DNA from: an uncultured Clostridium sp.
GTDB taxonomy: Bacteria; Bacillota; Clostridia; Clostridiales; Clostridiaceae
Reading direction: 5' to 3'
NCBI GenBank assembly: GCA_934746015.1
Contig: CAKVEW010000028.1
Location: 1 to 44,203, forward strand
DNA length: 44,203 nt
Below the pieces are notes generated by a model, which was given only the letters and a program-made list of their open reading frames with translations, searched no databases and was not told the origin of the DNA. Every line of letters starts with the position of its first letter. The first letter of the stretch is position 1. A program made the translations under genes and the position numbers. Below, in pieces: positions 16,542-25,726 of the stretch.

Positions 16542-18368
16542 ATGAATTTAATTAGTAGAGATGATATTAGAAATATTGCTATAATAGCTCACGTTGACCA
16601 TGGTAAGACAACCTTAGTAGATGCCTTATTCAAGGAGAGCCATGTATTTAGAAGCAATGAAAAAGTTGAAGAAAGAGTTATGGACTCTAATGACTTAGAA
16701 AAAGAAAGAGGAATTACAATTCTTTCTAAAAATACAGCAATTACTTACAATGGAGTAAAGATTAATGTTGTGGATACTCCTGGACATGCTGATTTCGGAG
16801 GGGAAGTTGAACGTGTTCTTAAAATGGTTGACTCAGTATTATTGGTAGTTGACTCTTATGAAGGACCAATGCCACAAACAAAATTTGTTTTAAAGAAGGC
16901 TTTAGAATTAGGATTAAAACCAATAGTAGTTATAAATAAAATAGACAAACCAAATGCAAGACCAGAAGAAGTAATTGATGAAGTATTTGAATTATTTATT
17001 GAACTTGGTGCAGATGATGAACAATTAGACTTTAAAATAATTTATGCTTCAGCAAGAGAAGGATTTGCAAGATATAATGTTGAAGATACAAATAATGACA
17101 TGGCACCATTATTTGAAACAATATTAGAAAATGTTGAACCACCTAAAGGGGATATAGAAGGACCATTACAAATGCTTATAACTACATTAGATACTAGTGA
17201 GTATGTAGGAAGAATTGCAATTGGTAAGATACATAGAGGAACTGTAAAGAAGAATCAACAAGTTGCTTTAGTAAGAAATGATGGAACAACAGGTAATTAC
17301 AGAGTATCAAGTATATTTACATATAATGGCTTAAACAGAGAAGAGGCACAAGAAGCATCTTTAGGTGACATAATTGCTTTAAGTGGTATTCCAGATTGTA
17401 ATATTGGAGAAACTATTTCTGATGCTGCAAACCCTGAAGCATTACCATTCGTTGAAATTGATGAACCAACATTAAGCATGAATTTCATGGTAAATGATTC
17501 TCCTTTTGCTGGAAAAGAAGGCGAATTTGTTACTTCAAGACATTTAAGAGATAGACTAGCAAAAGAATTGGAAACAAATGTAAGTTTAAGAGTAAATGAA
17601 ATTTCATCAGATTGTTTTGAAGTTTCAGGTAGAGGAGAATTACATTTATCTATATTAATTGAAACTATGAGAAGAGAAGGTTATGAATTCCAAGTTTCAA
17701 AAGCAAATGTTATATTTAAAGAAGAAAATGGTAAAAAATTAGAACCTATGGAATATTTAACTATAGATGTTCCAGAAGAATTTATGGGACCTGTTATGGA
17801 AAAATTAGGACCAAGAAAAGCTGAAATGGTAAATATGACTTCTGCTGTTAATGGATATACTAGACTTGAGTTTATTGTACCAGCAAGAGGATTAATAGGA
17901 TTTAGAAATGAATTTATGACAGATACTAAAGGAAATGGTATCATGAACCATGTATTCCACGGATATGATAAATTCAAAGGAGAAATCCCAGGAAGAAGTA
18001 GAGGATCAATATGTTCATTTGAAGATGGAGATGCTATAACTTATGGATTATTTAATGCTCAAGAAAGGGGTACTTTATTTATAGGAGCAGGAGTTCCTGT
18101 ATATCAAGGTATGATAGTAGGAGAATGTTCAAGAGCAGAAGATATAGATATAAATATATGTAAAGGTAAAAAACTTACTAATACAAGAGCCTCAGGATCT
18201 GATGACTCATTAAAATTAACTCCACCAAGACAAATGACATTAGAACAATGTCTTGAATTTATCAATGCTGATGAATTAGTTGAAGTTACACCAGAAAATA
18301 TAAGAATGAGAAAAAGAATTCTAGATTCATCTGAAAGAAGAAGAATAGCAAGTAGAAGCAAAAAATAG
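16542..18368 (+). CDS. typA: Ribosome-associated translational GTPase TypA/BipA
   Basis: An EF-G-like GTPase that helps 50S assembly, especially in cold or stress. The 608 residues are full length. G1 is [10 protein letters not shown] at 16-25, the switch region is ERGITI, G3 is [15 protein letters not shown], and G4 is INKID. Beta-barrel and EF-G III/V-like domains follow. The BipA-specific C-terminal domain ends in [14 protein letters not shown] and [14 protein letters not shown] lies 8 nt before the ATG. A weaker possible promoter (TTGGAA 16484, TACATT 16507) lies closer than the one at 16401. Confidence 0.96.
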   Translation: MNLISRDDIRNIAIIAHVDHGKTTLVDALFKESHVFRSNEKVEERVMDSNDLEKERGITILSKNTAITYNGVKINVVDTPGHADFGGEVERVLKMVDSVLLVVDSYEGPMPQTKFVLKKALELGLKPIVVINKIDKPNARPEEVIDEVFELFIELGADDEQLDFKIIYASAREGFARYNVEDTNNDMAPLFETILENVEPPKGDIEGPLQMLITTLDTSEYVGRIAIGKIHRGTVKKNQQVALVRNDGTTGNYRVSSIFTYNGLNREEAQEASLGDIIALSGIPDCNIGETISDAANPEALPFVEIDEPTLSMNFMVNDSPFAGKEGEFVTSRHLRDRLAKELETNVSLRVNEISSDCFEVSGRGELHLSILIETMRREGYEFQVSKANVIFKEENGKKLEPMEYLTIDVPEEFMGPVMEKLGPRKAEMVNMTSAVNGYTRLEFIVPARGLIGFRNEFMTDTKGNGIMNHVFHGYDKFKGEIPGRSRGSICSFEDGDAITYGLFNAQERGTLFIGAGVPVYQGMIVGECSRAEDIDINICKGKKLTNTRASGSDDSLKLTPPRQMTLEQCLEFINADELVEVTPENIRMRKRILDSSERRRIASRSKK

Positions 18369-18409
18369 ATAAAATTCTTTATAAGTTAAAAAAAAAGTAT
18401 TATAATAAG

Positions 18410-18440
18410 GTAAATAGCCTACAATAGGCTATTTACTTTC
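18410..18440 (+). terminator. Hairpin/terminator after typA
   Basis: GTAAATAGCCT (18410-18420) pairs perfectly with AGGCTATTTAC (18425-18435) around ACAAT. The U tract is short (TTTCT), so it may leak into mltG, whose ribosome site begins only a few bases later. A TATAAT at 18401-18406 lies directly before the hairpin. Confidence 0.65.
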
Positions 18441-18456
18441 TATGTAGGGGGTTTTT

Positions 18457-19464
18457 ATGAAAAAACTAAGTTTAAAAATAATTCCCATAATATTAATTTT
18501 AGTTTTATTTATAAGTTTTTTATTAGCTTTTGTCAGTATAATTAATAGGCCTTTAAAAAAAGATTCAAACATAGTAATAAGAGTTAATGAAGGGGATAGT
18601 TTTTATAGTATTATAAATTCTTTATCCGAAGAGGGAAAGATTAAAGGAGTACCCTTTATAAAATTATATGTTAAGGTTTTAGGTAAAAATATAGATATTA
18701 AACAAGGTGAATATGTTATAGAAAAGGACTATTCTTTAGATGATTTAATAGAAACATTGACTACTGAATCTTCAATAAATATAGTTAAGTTTACTATTCC
18801 TGAAGGCTATACCATAGAAGACATAGCTGAAAAGCTTGAAAATGAAGGTATTTGTAGCAAGAATGATTTTATTTTAGCTATTGAAGAATATGAGTTACCA
18901 AGCTATGTTAAAATTGATAGTAGAAAAAAATATAACTTAGAAGGATATTTATTTCCAGATACATATTTATTAAAAGTTGGAGAAACTCCTAAAGAAATAT
19001 TAACTAAGATGATTTCAAGGTTTGAAGAAATGGTCCAAAAGGCCAAAGAAGAAGTTAATACAGAAGTAAAAGATGATGATATAGAGACTGTTATTACTAT
19101 AGCTTCTATGATAGAAAAAGAAGCAAGAATAGATAGTGAAAGACCATTAATTTCATCAGTTATAGTTAATAGATTAAATAATGGTATGATGCTTCAAATA
19201 GATGCAACTGTTATTTATGCTTTGGGTGAACACGTAGAAACAGTTTTAGAAAAACATTTAGAAGTGGATTCTTCATACAATACATATAGAAACTATGGTT
19301 TGCCTATAGGACCTATATCTAATCCAGGTTTAGAATCAATTAAAGCTGCATTAAGTCCAAAAAATACAGACTATTTATTTTATGTACTTCAAGATGATAA
19401 AACTCATTATTTTACTAATAGTGATGAGGACTTTATGAATAAATTAGAGGAGCTTGGATACTAA
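18457..19464 (+). CDS. mltG: Endolytic transglycosylase MltG (YceG-like)
   Basis: Cuts nascent glycan strands near the membrane and sets their length. The 335 residues contain one N-terminal membrane anchor (about 6-28), a LysM-like part near 38-90, and the catalytic YceG domain. Motifs are NLEGYLFPDTYLL near 160-172, the catalytic Glu220 in IASMIEKEA, QIDATVIYAL, YNTYRNYGLPIGPISNPG and AALSP. The ribosome site is AGGGGG before the ATG. It heads the mltG-trmR-trhP-udk group, the same order as yrrL-yrrM-yrrN/O-udk in Bacillus. Confidence 0.93.
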   Translation: MKKLSLKIIPIILILVLFISFLLAFVSIINRPLKKDSNIVIRVNEGDSFYSIINSLSEEGKIKGVPFIKLYVKVLGKNIDIKQGEYVIEKDYSLDDLIETLTTESSINIVKFTIPEGYTIEDIAEKLENEGICSKNDFILAIEEYELPSYVKIDSRKKYNLEGYLFPDTYLLKVGETPKEILTKMISRFEEMVQKAKEEVNTEVKDDDIETVITIASMIEKEARIDSERPLISSVIVNRLNNGMMLQIDATVIYALGEHVETVLEKHLEVDSSYNTYRNYGLPIGPISNPGLESIKAALSPKNTDYLFYVLQDDKTHYFTNSDEDFMNKLEELGY

Positions 19465-19490
19465 TTTTATTTACTAGTTGGAGGATTAAC

Positions 19491-20135
19491 ATGAGTGAAA
19501 TAACTTATGATTATATGGAAGAGTATATAAGAAATTTAATACCTGAAGGTGATAAAAAGTTTAAAGACTTAGAAGAATTTGCAAAAATAAATAAAGTTCC
19601 TATTGCACAAAAAGAAACTGCAAAGTTTTTAGAGTTTATAGTTAGCATGAAAAAGCCTTTAAGAATATTAGAGCTTGGAACAGCGATTGGATACTCAGCA
19701 ATACTAATGCATGAAGCATCAGGGTATAAATCATTTATTACTACTGTCGAGCGTGATGAAAATATGATAGAATATGCTAGAGAAAACTTTAAAAAATATA
19801 ATTTAGAGGATAAAATAGAAATAATTCAAGGTGATTGCCTTGATGTTCTAGAAAATTTAGATGGTAAATACGATTTGATTTTTATGGATGCTGGTAAGGG
19901 ACATTACAATCATTTTTTACCAAATTGTCTTAGACTATTAAGTGATGATGGTATTATAGTTGCAGATAATGTACTTTTTAGAGGAATGGTTGCATGTGAT
20001 GATTTGGTTAAGAGGAGAAAAATAACTATAGTAAAGAGAATGAGAGAATACTTAGAACTAGTATCTAAGGATGAAAATTTAATTACTTCTGTAATACCAA
20101 TGGGGGATGGAATTGCAGTGACTAAAAGGAGGTAA
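19491..20135 (+). CDS. trmR: SAM-dependent O-methyltransferase, tRNA 5-hydroxyuridine methyltransferase type
   Basis: A 214-residue class I methyltransferase of the COMT/YrrM family. The SAM site is ILELGTAIGYSAILM near 58-72 and the acidic end of strand 2 is VERDENM. A metal-site Asp is in DLIFMDAGKGHYN, and VADNVLFRGMV follows. The Bacillus homologue YrrM (TrmR) methylates ho5U34 to mo5U34 in tRNA. The gene lies 4 nt before the U32-family gene that makes ho5U, which supports the same role here. From sequence alone a generic O-methyltransferase cannot be excluded. The ribosome site is TTGGAGGATTAAC. Confidence 0.85.
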   Translation: MSEITYDYMEEYIRNLIPEGDKKFKDLEEFAKINKVPIAQKETAKFLEFIVSMKKPLRILELGTAIGYSAILMHEASGYKSFITTVERDENMIEYARENFKKYNLEDKIEIIQGDCLDVLENLDGKYDLIFMDAGKGHYNHFLPNCLRLLSDDGIIVADNVLFRGMVACDDLVKRRKITIVKRMREYLELVSKDENLITSVIPMGDGIAVTKRR

Positions 20136-20139
20136 ATAC

Positions 20140-21375
20140 ATGAAAAAACCAGAAATTTTAGCACCGGCAGGAAGTCTAGATAGATTAAAAATAGCAATAG
20201 ATTTTGGAGCAGATGCTGTATATATAGGTGGAGGAAGATTAAATTTAAGAGCCTTTTCTGATAATTTTACTAATGAAGAAATGGCTGAAGGTATAAAATA
20301 CTGCCACGATAGAGGGAAAAAATTATATGTTACTATGAATGTATTCCCAAGAAATCATGATTTAAAAGGTGTAGAAGAATATATAAAAGGGTTATATGAC
20401 TTAGGTGTAGATGCAATTATAGTAGCTGATCCATCGATAGTAGCAGCAGCAAAAACTGCAGCACCAAACTTAGAAATACATTTAAGTACTCAAGCAAATA
20501 TAACAAATTGGATGGCAACTAAGTTCTGGTATGAGCAAGGTGTTAAAAGAATTGTATTAGCAAGAGAACTTACATTAAAGGAAATAACTGAAATAAACGA
20601 AAATACTCCAGAAGGCTGCGAACTTGAAGTATTTATACATGGTTCTATGTGTGTTGCTTATTCTGGAAGATGCTTAATATCTAATTATATGTTAGGTAGA
20701 GATGCAAATAAAGGCATTTGTTCAAATGCTTGTAGATATAAATATTATATAGTTGAAGAAACAAGACCAGGTGAATATTATCCTATAGTAGAAGATGATA
20801 ATGGGACATATATAATGAATTCAAAGGATTTATGTATGATAGAGCATATACCTGATATAGTAAAAAGTGGAGTTCATTCATTAAAAATTGAAGGAAGAAT
20901 GAAAAATGAATTTTATGTTGCTTCAACAGTAAAGGCTTATAGAGAAGCTGTTGATGCATATTGTGATAATCCAGAAGGATATGAATTTAAACAAGAATGG
21001 CTAGATACAGTAATGAAAATAAGTCATAGACAATATCACACAGGATTCTTCTATGGAAAAATGGGAGAACAAACATATGATGTTTCATCATATGTAAGAG
21101 ATTATGATATAGTTGGTATAGTTCAAAGTTATGATGAAGATACAAAGGAAGCAACTATTCTTCAAAAAAATAGAGTTTTTGAAGGTGATGAGGTAGAAGT
21201 TTTAAGAGCGCATACACCATACTTTAATGTTAAGCTTAATGATATGTTTGATATGGAGAAAAATAAGAGCACTGATGTAGCTAATAGGGCTCATATGATA
21301 TTTAAAGTTAAAGTTGATACTCCATTAAAAGAAAAAGATATGTTAATAAAAGGAAAGAAAGTTTTAGAGCTTTAA
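20140..21375 (+). CDS. trhP: U32 family protein TrhP (tRNA 5-hydroxyuridine synthase component)
   Basis: The U32 family is annotated as peptidase, but E. coli and Bacillus members hydroxylate wobble U34 of tRNA using prephenate and an Fe-S centre. The 411-residue protein opens PEILAPAGSLDRLKIAIDFG. The U32 signature region has cysteines at 171, 178, 194 and 198 (SMCVAYSGRC, GICSNAC) plus Cys232, enough to hold a [4Fe-4S] cluster. The C-terminal beta domain begins near 325. Bacillus has two tandem copies (yrrN, yrrO) and only one is present here. AAAAGGAGG lies 7 nt before the ATG. It sits between trmR, the next enzyme in the pathway, and udk. Confidence 0.88.
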   Translation: MKKPEILAPAGSLDRLKIAIDFGADAVYIGGGRLNLRAFSDNFTNEEMAEGIKYCHDRGKKLYVTMNVFPRNHDLKGVEEYIKGLYDLGVDAIIVADPSIVAAAKTAAPNLEIHLSTQANITNWMATKFWYEQGVKRIVLARELTLKEITEINENTPEGCELEVFIHGSMCVAYSGRCLISNYMLGRDANKGICSNACRYKYYIVEETRPGEYYPIVEDDNGTYIMNSKDLCMIEHIPDIVKSGVHSLKIEGRMKNEFYVASTVKAYREAVDAYCDNPEGYEFKQEWLDTVMKISHRQYHTGFFYGKMGEQTYDVSSYVRDYDIVGIVQSYDEDTKEATILQKNRVFEGDEVEVLRAHTPYFNVKLNDMFDMEKNKSTDVANRAHMIFKVKVDTPLKEKDMLIKGKKVLEL

Positions 21376-21396
21376 ACATAAGAGGGAGGAACTATA

Positions 21397-22014
21397 ATGA
21401 AAAAGCCAATACTAATCGGTATTACTGGTGGAACAGGATCTGGAAAAAGTAGTATTGCAGATGCTATATATTCAAGTTTTTCAAATGAATGTATTGCTAT
21501 GATACAACAAGATATGTACTATAAGGATCAAAGTAATTTATCTATGGATGAAAGAGTAAAAACTAATTATGATCATCCAAAAGCATTTGATAATGATTTA
21601 TTAATAAAGCATTTAGAAGACCTAATGAATGGAATTCCAATAGAAAAGCCAATTTATGACTTTTCAATTCATACTAGATCTAAAGAAACTGTAAGAGTTG
21701 AGCCTAAAAATATAATAATAGTTGAAGGTATTTTAGTTCTAGAAGATGAAAGATTAAGAAATTTATTAGATATAAAGGTTTATGTTGATACTGATGCTGA
21801 TATAAGAATATTAAGAAGATTAGTTAGAGACATTAATGAAAGAGGTAGAACTGTTGATTCAGTGATTAATCAATATTTAGAAGTTGTAAGACCTATGCAC
21901 TTGCAATTTACTGAGCCAACAAAAAGATATGCAGATATTATAGTTCCAGAGGGCGGACAAAATAAGGTTGCAATAGATATACTTGTGACAAAGATTAAAG
22001 ACATCTTAAAATAG
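21397..22014 (+). CDS. udk: Uridine kinase
   Basis: Phosphorylates uridine and cytidine to UMP and CMP in pyrimidine salvage. The 205 residues are normal for the family. Walker [10 protein letters not shown] is at 10-18. The catalytic and substrate region is [12 protein letters not shown], then YDHPKAFD and [10 protein letters not shown]. The ATP lid is [18 protein letters not shown] precedes the ATG. It is last in the mltG-trmR-trhP-udk group and is followed by a terminator. The greA gene that follows udk in Bacillus is not here. Confidence 0.95.
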   Translation: MKKPILIGITGGTGSGKSSIADAIYSSFSNECIAMIQQDMYYKDQSNLSMDERVKTNYDHPKAFDNDLLIKHLEDLMNGIPIEKPIYDFSIHTRSKETVRVEPKNIIIVEGILVLEDERLRNLLDIKVYVDTDADIRILRRLVRDINERGRTVDSVINQYLEVVRPMHLQFTEPTKRYADIIVPEGGQNKVAIDILVTKIKDILK

Positions 22015-22031
22015 AAATTATTGTATAAAAG

Positions 22032-22075
22032 ACACCTTTTAAGGCTAGAATTTAGCCTAGGGAGGTGTTTTTTTT
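22032..22075 (+). terminator. udk terminator whose 3' arm holds the next Shine-Dalgarno
   Basis: ACACCT (22032-22037) pairs with AGGTGT (22063-22068). An inner stem AGGCTA (22042-22047) / TAGCCT (22053-22058) closes a 5-nt loop. Eight T residues follow (22068-22075). GGAGG at 22061-22065, the only ribosome site for the next gene, lies in the 3' arm. Read-through transcripts would therefore carry a masked ribosome site. Confidence 0.88.
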
Positions 22076-22076
22076 A

Positions 22077-23693
22077 ATGAAAGTAAAAAATAATATAGTA
22101 GTAAATAGAATATGGATAATAAATAGTATATATTTTATAGTTATTTTTGCATTAATTATTAAACTATATTTTCTACAAGTTCATCCATCTATTATAGTTT
22201 CAGGAGAAATAGAAAATTATCAAGCTGAAAACTTATCCCAAATGAATTATAGGATATTTGATACAAATGGAAAAGATTTAATGACATACGATAAAAAATA
22301 TATTTTAGTTCTAGATACAAAGCCATTCATGCTTAATAATTATGAAGAGACATTAGAAGATCTAATGGCTTTAAACTTTATAATGAAGGGTGAAGATTCA
22401 GATTTTAATTATTCAGATATTATGAAAAAAGAAGGTAAGATATACTATACAATTAGTGAAGACACCTATAATAAGATAAATAAATTAAATAATGTGAAAG
22501 GTATATATACCTACGTTTACGATGAAGTAGATAGAAAAGAGGCATGGAAAACAAATAATATTTTATCTAATATTAATGATGATAATACTGTTGAAGATTC
22601 ATTAGAATATACTTTGAATTCATTTATAAAAGATAATTCTTACCCTGTAGCTAAATTTTATTTAAATGAAAAATCTATTTATGGAGATGGAGAAGTAAGT
22701 ATAGTAAATAATAAAAATATAAAATTAACAATAGACTCCAATTGGGAAGATAAAATTAGAGGTATTTTGAATAAAGATGAGTATTCATTTTTAAAAAATG
22801 TAGGAGTTGTAGTTTCAGAAGCAGATACAGGTAAAATAAGAGCTATGGTTCAAAAAGATGAAACAGAGGCTAACGTGAATTTAGGTATAGGACAATTAGG
22901 ATATGAGCCTGGATCTATTTTTAAAGTCATTACAGAAACTATAGCTTTGGATAAAGGACTTATTAGTCCTACAGACAAATTTTTATGTACTGGTGAAATA
23001 TGTTCAAAGGATGGAAAACCTTATAGCCATGGATTACTTTCAGTGGAGGATGCTTTAAAAGTTTCTTGTAACGATATTTTTGCTAAAGTTGGAGGGGAAA
23101 TAGGATATAGTGATATGATGGATTACTTAAGTAAAATGGGGTTATTTAAGCCAGTTATAAATCTTAAAGGTGAAAATAGGGATGAAGCTAAAGGAGTAGA
23201 GCCTACATTAGAAAATAGTATGAATAATATATCAATAGGACAGACAATAATGGTTACACCTGTTCAAATGGCTGGGCTATATAACACAGTTGTAAATAAT
23301 GGACTATATATTAAACCAAGTATAGTGGAATCAATAGTTGATGAAAACGACAAAGAAGTAAAATCGTTCGCAGAAAGTGAAAAACGGATTTTTAGCGAAA
23401 CTGCAGCTAAGCTAGTTCAAGAAACCATGTCTAAAGTTATTTGGGAAGGTTCAGGATTTGAGGCAAAAGTAGATGGAGTAAAAGTCGGGGGGAAAACAGG
23501 TACATCAACTGGACATGGAGGTATTAATCATGGATGGTTTGCTGGGTATTTTGAATTAGATAATAAAAAATATACTATAATTGTTATAGCACCTAATATA
23601 GGCAACAAACATCCAGATGGAAGAGAATTAGGTGGAGGAAATACTGGTGCACCAATTTTTAGAGATATAGTAACAGAATTTACGAAGCAATAA
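22077..23693 (+). CDS. Penicillin-binding transpeptidase (class B PBP)
   Basis: A membrane-anchored D,D-transpeptidase that crosslinks peptidoglycan. About 538 residues: one N-terminal membrane segment (about 9-35), an N-terminal pedestal-like region, and the transpeptidase domain. The active-site triad is complete: Ser280-X-X-Lys283 (EPGSIFK), Ser330-Cys-Asn332 and Lys473-Thr-Gly (GGKTGTSTG). It resembles FtsI/SpoVD/PbpA-type proteins but lacks a PASTA domain, so I give no symbol. The 5' frame can be extended to a GTG at 22065, but that codon overlaps the ribosome site GGAGG, so the ATG at 22077 is chosen. No terminator is seen after it. Confidence 0.9.
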   Translation: MKVKNNIVVNRIWIINSIYFIVIFALIIKLYFLQVHPSIIVSGEIENYQAENLSQMNYRIFDTNGKDLMTYDKKYILVLDTKPFMLNNYEETLEDLMALNFIMKGEDSDFNYSDIMKKEGKIYYTISEDTYNKINKLNNVKGIYTYVYDEVDRKEAWKTNNILSNINDDNTVEDSLEYTLNSFIKDNSYPVAKFYLNEKSIYGDGEVSIVNNKNIKLTIDSNWEDKIRGILNKDEYSFLKNVGVVVSEADTGKIRAMVQKDETEANVNLGIGQLGYEPGSIFKVITETIALDKGLISPTDKFLCTGEICSKDGKPYSHGLLSVEDALKVSCNDIFAKVGGEIGYSDMMDYLSKMGLFKPVINLKGENRDEAKGVEPTLENSMNNISIGQTIMVTPVQMAGLYNTVVNNGLYIKPSIVESIVDENDKEVKSFAESEKRIFSETAAKLVQETMSKVIWEGSGFEAKVDGVKVGGKTGTSTGHGGINHGWFAGYFELDNKKYTIIVIAPNIGNKHPDGRELGGGNTGAPIFRDIVTEFTKQ

Positions 23694-23783
23694 ATATATT
23701 GAAAATATTAATTTAAACATACAGAATTACACCTGGAATTTTTACAGTGATTTTTATAATAATAATAAATTTAAAAACTAAAG

Positions 23784-23810
23784 CAATATTTTTAAATTCT
23801 ATCATATTAT
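23784..23810 (+). promoter_or_regulatory. Possible sigma-E type promoter of sigK
   Basis: CAATATT (23784-23790) and CATATTAT (23803-23810) resemble the mother-cell sigma-E elements (KMATATT, CATAYAWT), with 12 bp between them, slightly short. In spore formers sigK is switched on in the mother cell by sigma-E, which makes this plausible. The match is loose in AT-rich DNA. Confidence 0.3.
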
Positions 23811-23838
23811 ATAATAAGCACTACTAGGAGGAAGTTCT

Positions 23839-24534
23839 GTGTTTTTTTTATCTAATATAATTGAGCTACTATGTAATTCAATATTTTTAACAGGTTATAT
23901 TACAGGCAACAATACATTTCCTAAACCACTTGATGAAGAAGAGGAAGAACGTTATTTAAAGTTATTAAAAGATGGAGATAAAGAAGCAAAGAGTATATTA
24001 ATAGAAAGAAATTTAAGATTAGTAGCTCATATTGTAAAAAAATATAATTTTCCAAATAAGGATATTGATGAATTAATATCTATAGGTACTGTTGGACTTA
24101 TAAAGGCTATAGATTCATTTGATGCGGGCAAAGGTACGAGACTAGCTACCTATGCTTCTAGATGTATAGAAAATGAAATTTTGATGCTTTTTAGAAATAA
24201 TAAGAAACAAAAGAATGAGGTGTTTCTACAAGATCCAATTGGGGTTGATAAAGAAGGTAATGAAATATGTTTAATTGACGTTTTAAGTAGTGATAAGGAT
24301 TCAGTATTGGAAAAGGTAGAAAGTAATATTCAAATTAAGCAATTATACAATAAAATAGGAATTTCACTTACAGAAAGAGAAGGATCAATATTAAAAATGA
24401 GATATGGTCTTATAGATGGTAGGTGTAGAACTCAAAGAGAAATCGCTGCTTTATTAGGAATATCAAGGTCTTATGTGTCAAGAATTGAAAAAAAAGCTCT
24501 AAAAAAATTAAAAAAAGAATTATCATATAAATGA
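23839..24534 (+). CDS. sigK: Sporulation sigma factor sigma-K (pro-form)
   Basis: The late mother-cell sigma factor of sporulation. The 231 residues begin with a hydrophobic pro-sequence of about 19 residues (MFFLSNIIELLCNSIFLTG). The mature start should be near Tyr20, by alignment of YITGNNTFPKPL with Bacillus YVKNNAFPQPL. This predicts activation by a SpoIVFB-type membrane protease. Region 2 shows NLRLVAHIVKKY, DELISIGTVGLIKAI and [13 protein letters not shown]. Region 4 shows REGSILKMRYGL and REIAALLGISRSYVSRIEKKAL. The frame is unbroken, so no skin element interrupts it. GTG start, 7 nt after AGGAGG. Confidence 0.94.
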   Translation: MFFLSNIIELLCNSIFLTGYITGNNTFPKPLDEEEEERYLKLLKDGDKEAKSILIERNLRLVAHIVKKYNFPNKDIDELISIGTVGLIKAIDSFDAGKGTRLATYASRCIENEILMLFRNNKKQKNEVFLQDPIGVDKEGNEICLIDVLSSDKDSVLEKVESNIQIKQLYNKIGISLTEREGSILKMRYGLIDGRCRTQREIAALLGISRSYVSRIEKKALKKLKKELSYK

Positions 24535-24641
24535 ATATTATAAAATAAATAAAAATAATGTACATTTAAAAGAAGGAATGTAAAGAAATTTAGCGAATTA
24601 TAACTAAGAAGATGAGAAAGAGCAACACGGAGGGGTAAACA

Positions 24642-25700
24642 GTGATTTATGTGCTAAATGAACTATTGAAAGAAACAATAACTAGAGGAGCATCAGATCT
24701 ACATTTAACTGTTGGATTACCACCAACAATTAGAGTTAATGGAAAGTTATTAAAAATTGGTGAAGAAAAGTTAACTCCAATAGCATTAAGAAGCTTTGCA
24801 GAAGAAATACTAGAAGATAAATATCAAGAGTATGATAATTATGGAGAAATTGATACATCTTATTCAGTTGCAGGTACTGGGAGGTTTAGAGTAAATATAT
24901 TTAAACAAAGAAATAGTGATGCTATAGCAATAAGAGTAATAGCATTAAAAATTCCTACATTAGACGAATTAAAGCATCCAAAGGTAATAAAGAATATAAT
25001 TGAAAAGCAAAGAGGATTAGTACTAGTAACTGGGCCAACTGGAAGTGGAAAAAGCACTACATTGGCAGATACGATTAATGAAATAAATAATAACAGAGAA
25101 GCTCATATTATTACTTTGGAAGACCCAATAGAATACTTGCATAAGCATAATAAATGTATTATTAATCAAAGAGAAATAGGCAAAGATAGTAAAAGCTATC
25201 AAAATGCTTTAAAAGCAATTTTAAGAGAAGATCCAGATGTTATACTTGTAGGGGAGATGAGAGATTTAGAGACAATTTCAATTGCAATAACTGCTGCTGA
25301 AACTGGGCATTTAGTATTCTCCACACTACATACAATTGGTGCTGCTAAAACTATAGATAGAATAATAGATGTTTTTCCACCTCATCAACAGCAACAAATT
25401 AGAGTTCAATTAGCTGCTGTATTACAAGGCGTTATTTCACAACAATTAGTACCTTTAGTCAATAATGATGGAAGAGTAGCTGCACTAGAAATAATGACAA
25501 CAACTCCTGGAATTCAGAATTTAATTAGAGAGGGAAAAACTCATCAAATAGAATCTGCAATTCAAACAGGCGGAAAATATGGAATGAAAACTATGGATAT
25601 GGCTTTAGCCGATCTAGTTAAAAAGGGGATAATAACAGAGGAAACAGCTTTAACATATTCAGTAGATAATGAAACTATAAAAAGAATAATGATGTTATAA
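24642..25700 (+). CDS. pilT: Type IV pilus retraction ATPase PilT
   Basis: A hexameric ATPase that depolymerises type IV pili for twitching motility. The 352 residues match the PilT length. It starts as PilT does (LLKETITRGASDLHLTVGLPP). Walker A is GPTGSGKST near 127-135, the Asp box is ITLEDPIEY, Walker B is DVILVGEMRD and the His box is GHLVFSTLHT. The retraction motif region is AALEIMTTTPGIQNLIREGK. GTG start with GGAGGGG just upstream. No other pilus gene is in the window, so it must work with loci elsewhere. The neighbours are sigK and ftsZ. Confidence 0.94.
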   Translation: MIYVLNELLKETITRGASDLHLTVGLPPTIRVNGKLLKIGEEKLTPIALRSFAEEILEDKYQEYDNYGEIDTSYSVAGTGRFRVNIFKQRNSDAIAIRVIALKIPTLDELKHPKVIKNIIEKQRGLVLVTGPTGSGKSTTLADTINEINNNREAHIITLEDPIEYLHKHNKCIINQREIGKDSKSYQNALKAILREDPDVILVGEMRDLETISIAITAAETGHLVFSTLHTIGAAKTIDRIIDVFPPHQQQQIRVQLAAVLQGVISQQLVPLVNNDGRVAALEIMTTTPGIQNLIREGKTHQIESAIQTGGKYGMKTMDMALADLVKKGIITEETALTYSVDNETIKRIMML

Positions 25701-25726
25701 AAACAGAGGAAACTCTGTTTTTTTAA
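25700..25726 (+). terminator. pilT terminator
   Basis: AAAACAGAG pairs with CTCTGTTTT around a GAAA tetraloop immediately after the stop codon, then TTTTTT. Confidence 0.9.

Noticed and set aside
22065..22076. GTG at 22065 as start of the PBP gene (MFFLMK...)
   Set aside because: This GTG overlaps the GGAGG ribosome site, leaving no site for itself. Its extra codons are the U tract of the terminator.
24535..24641. Possible c-di-GMP riboswitch before pilT
   Set aside because: Pilus genes in clostridia can carry one, but the conserved GEMM core sequences are absent and the leader is only about 100 nt.
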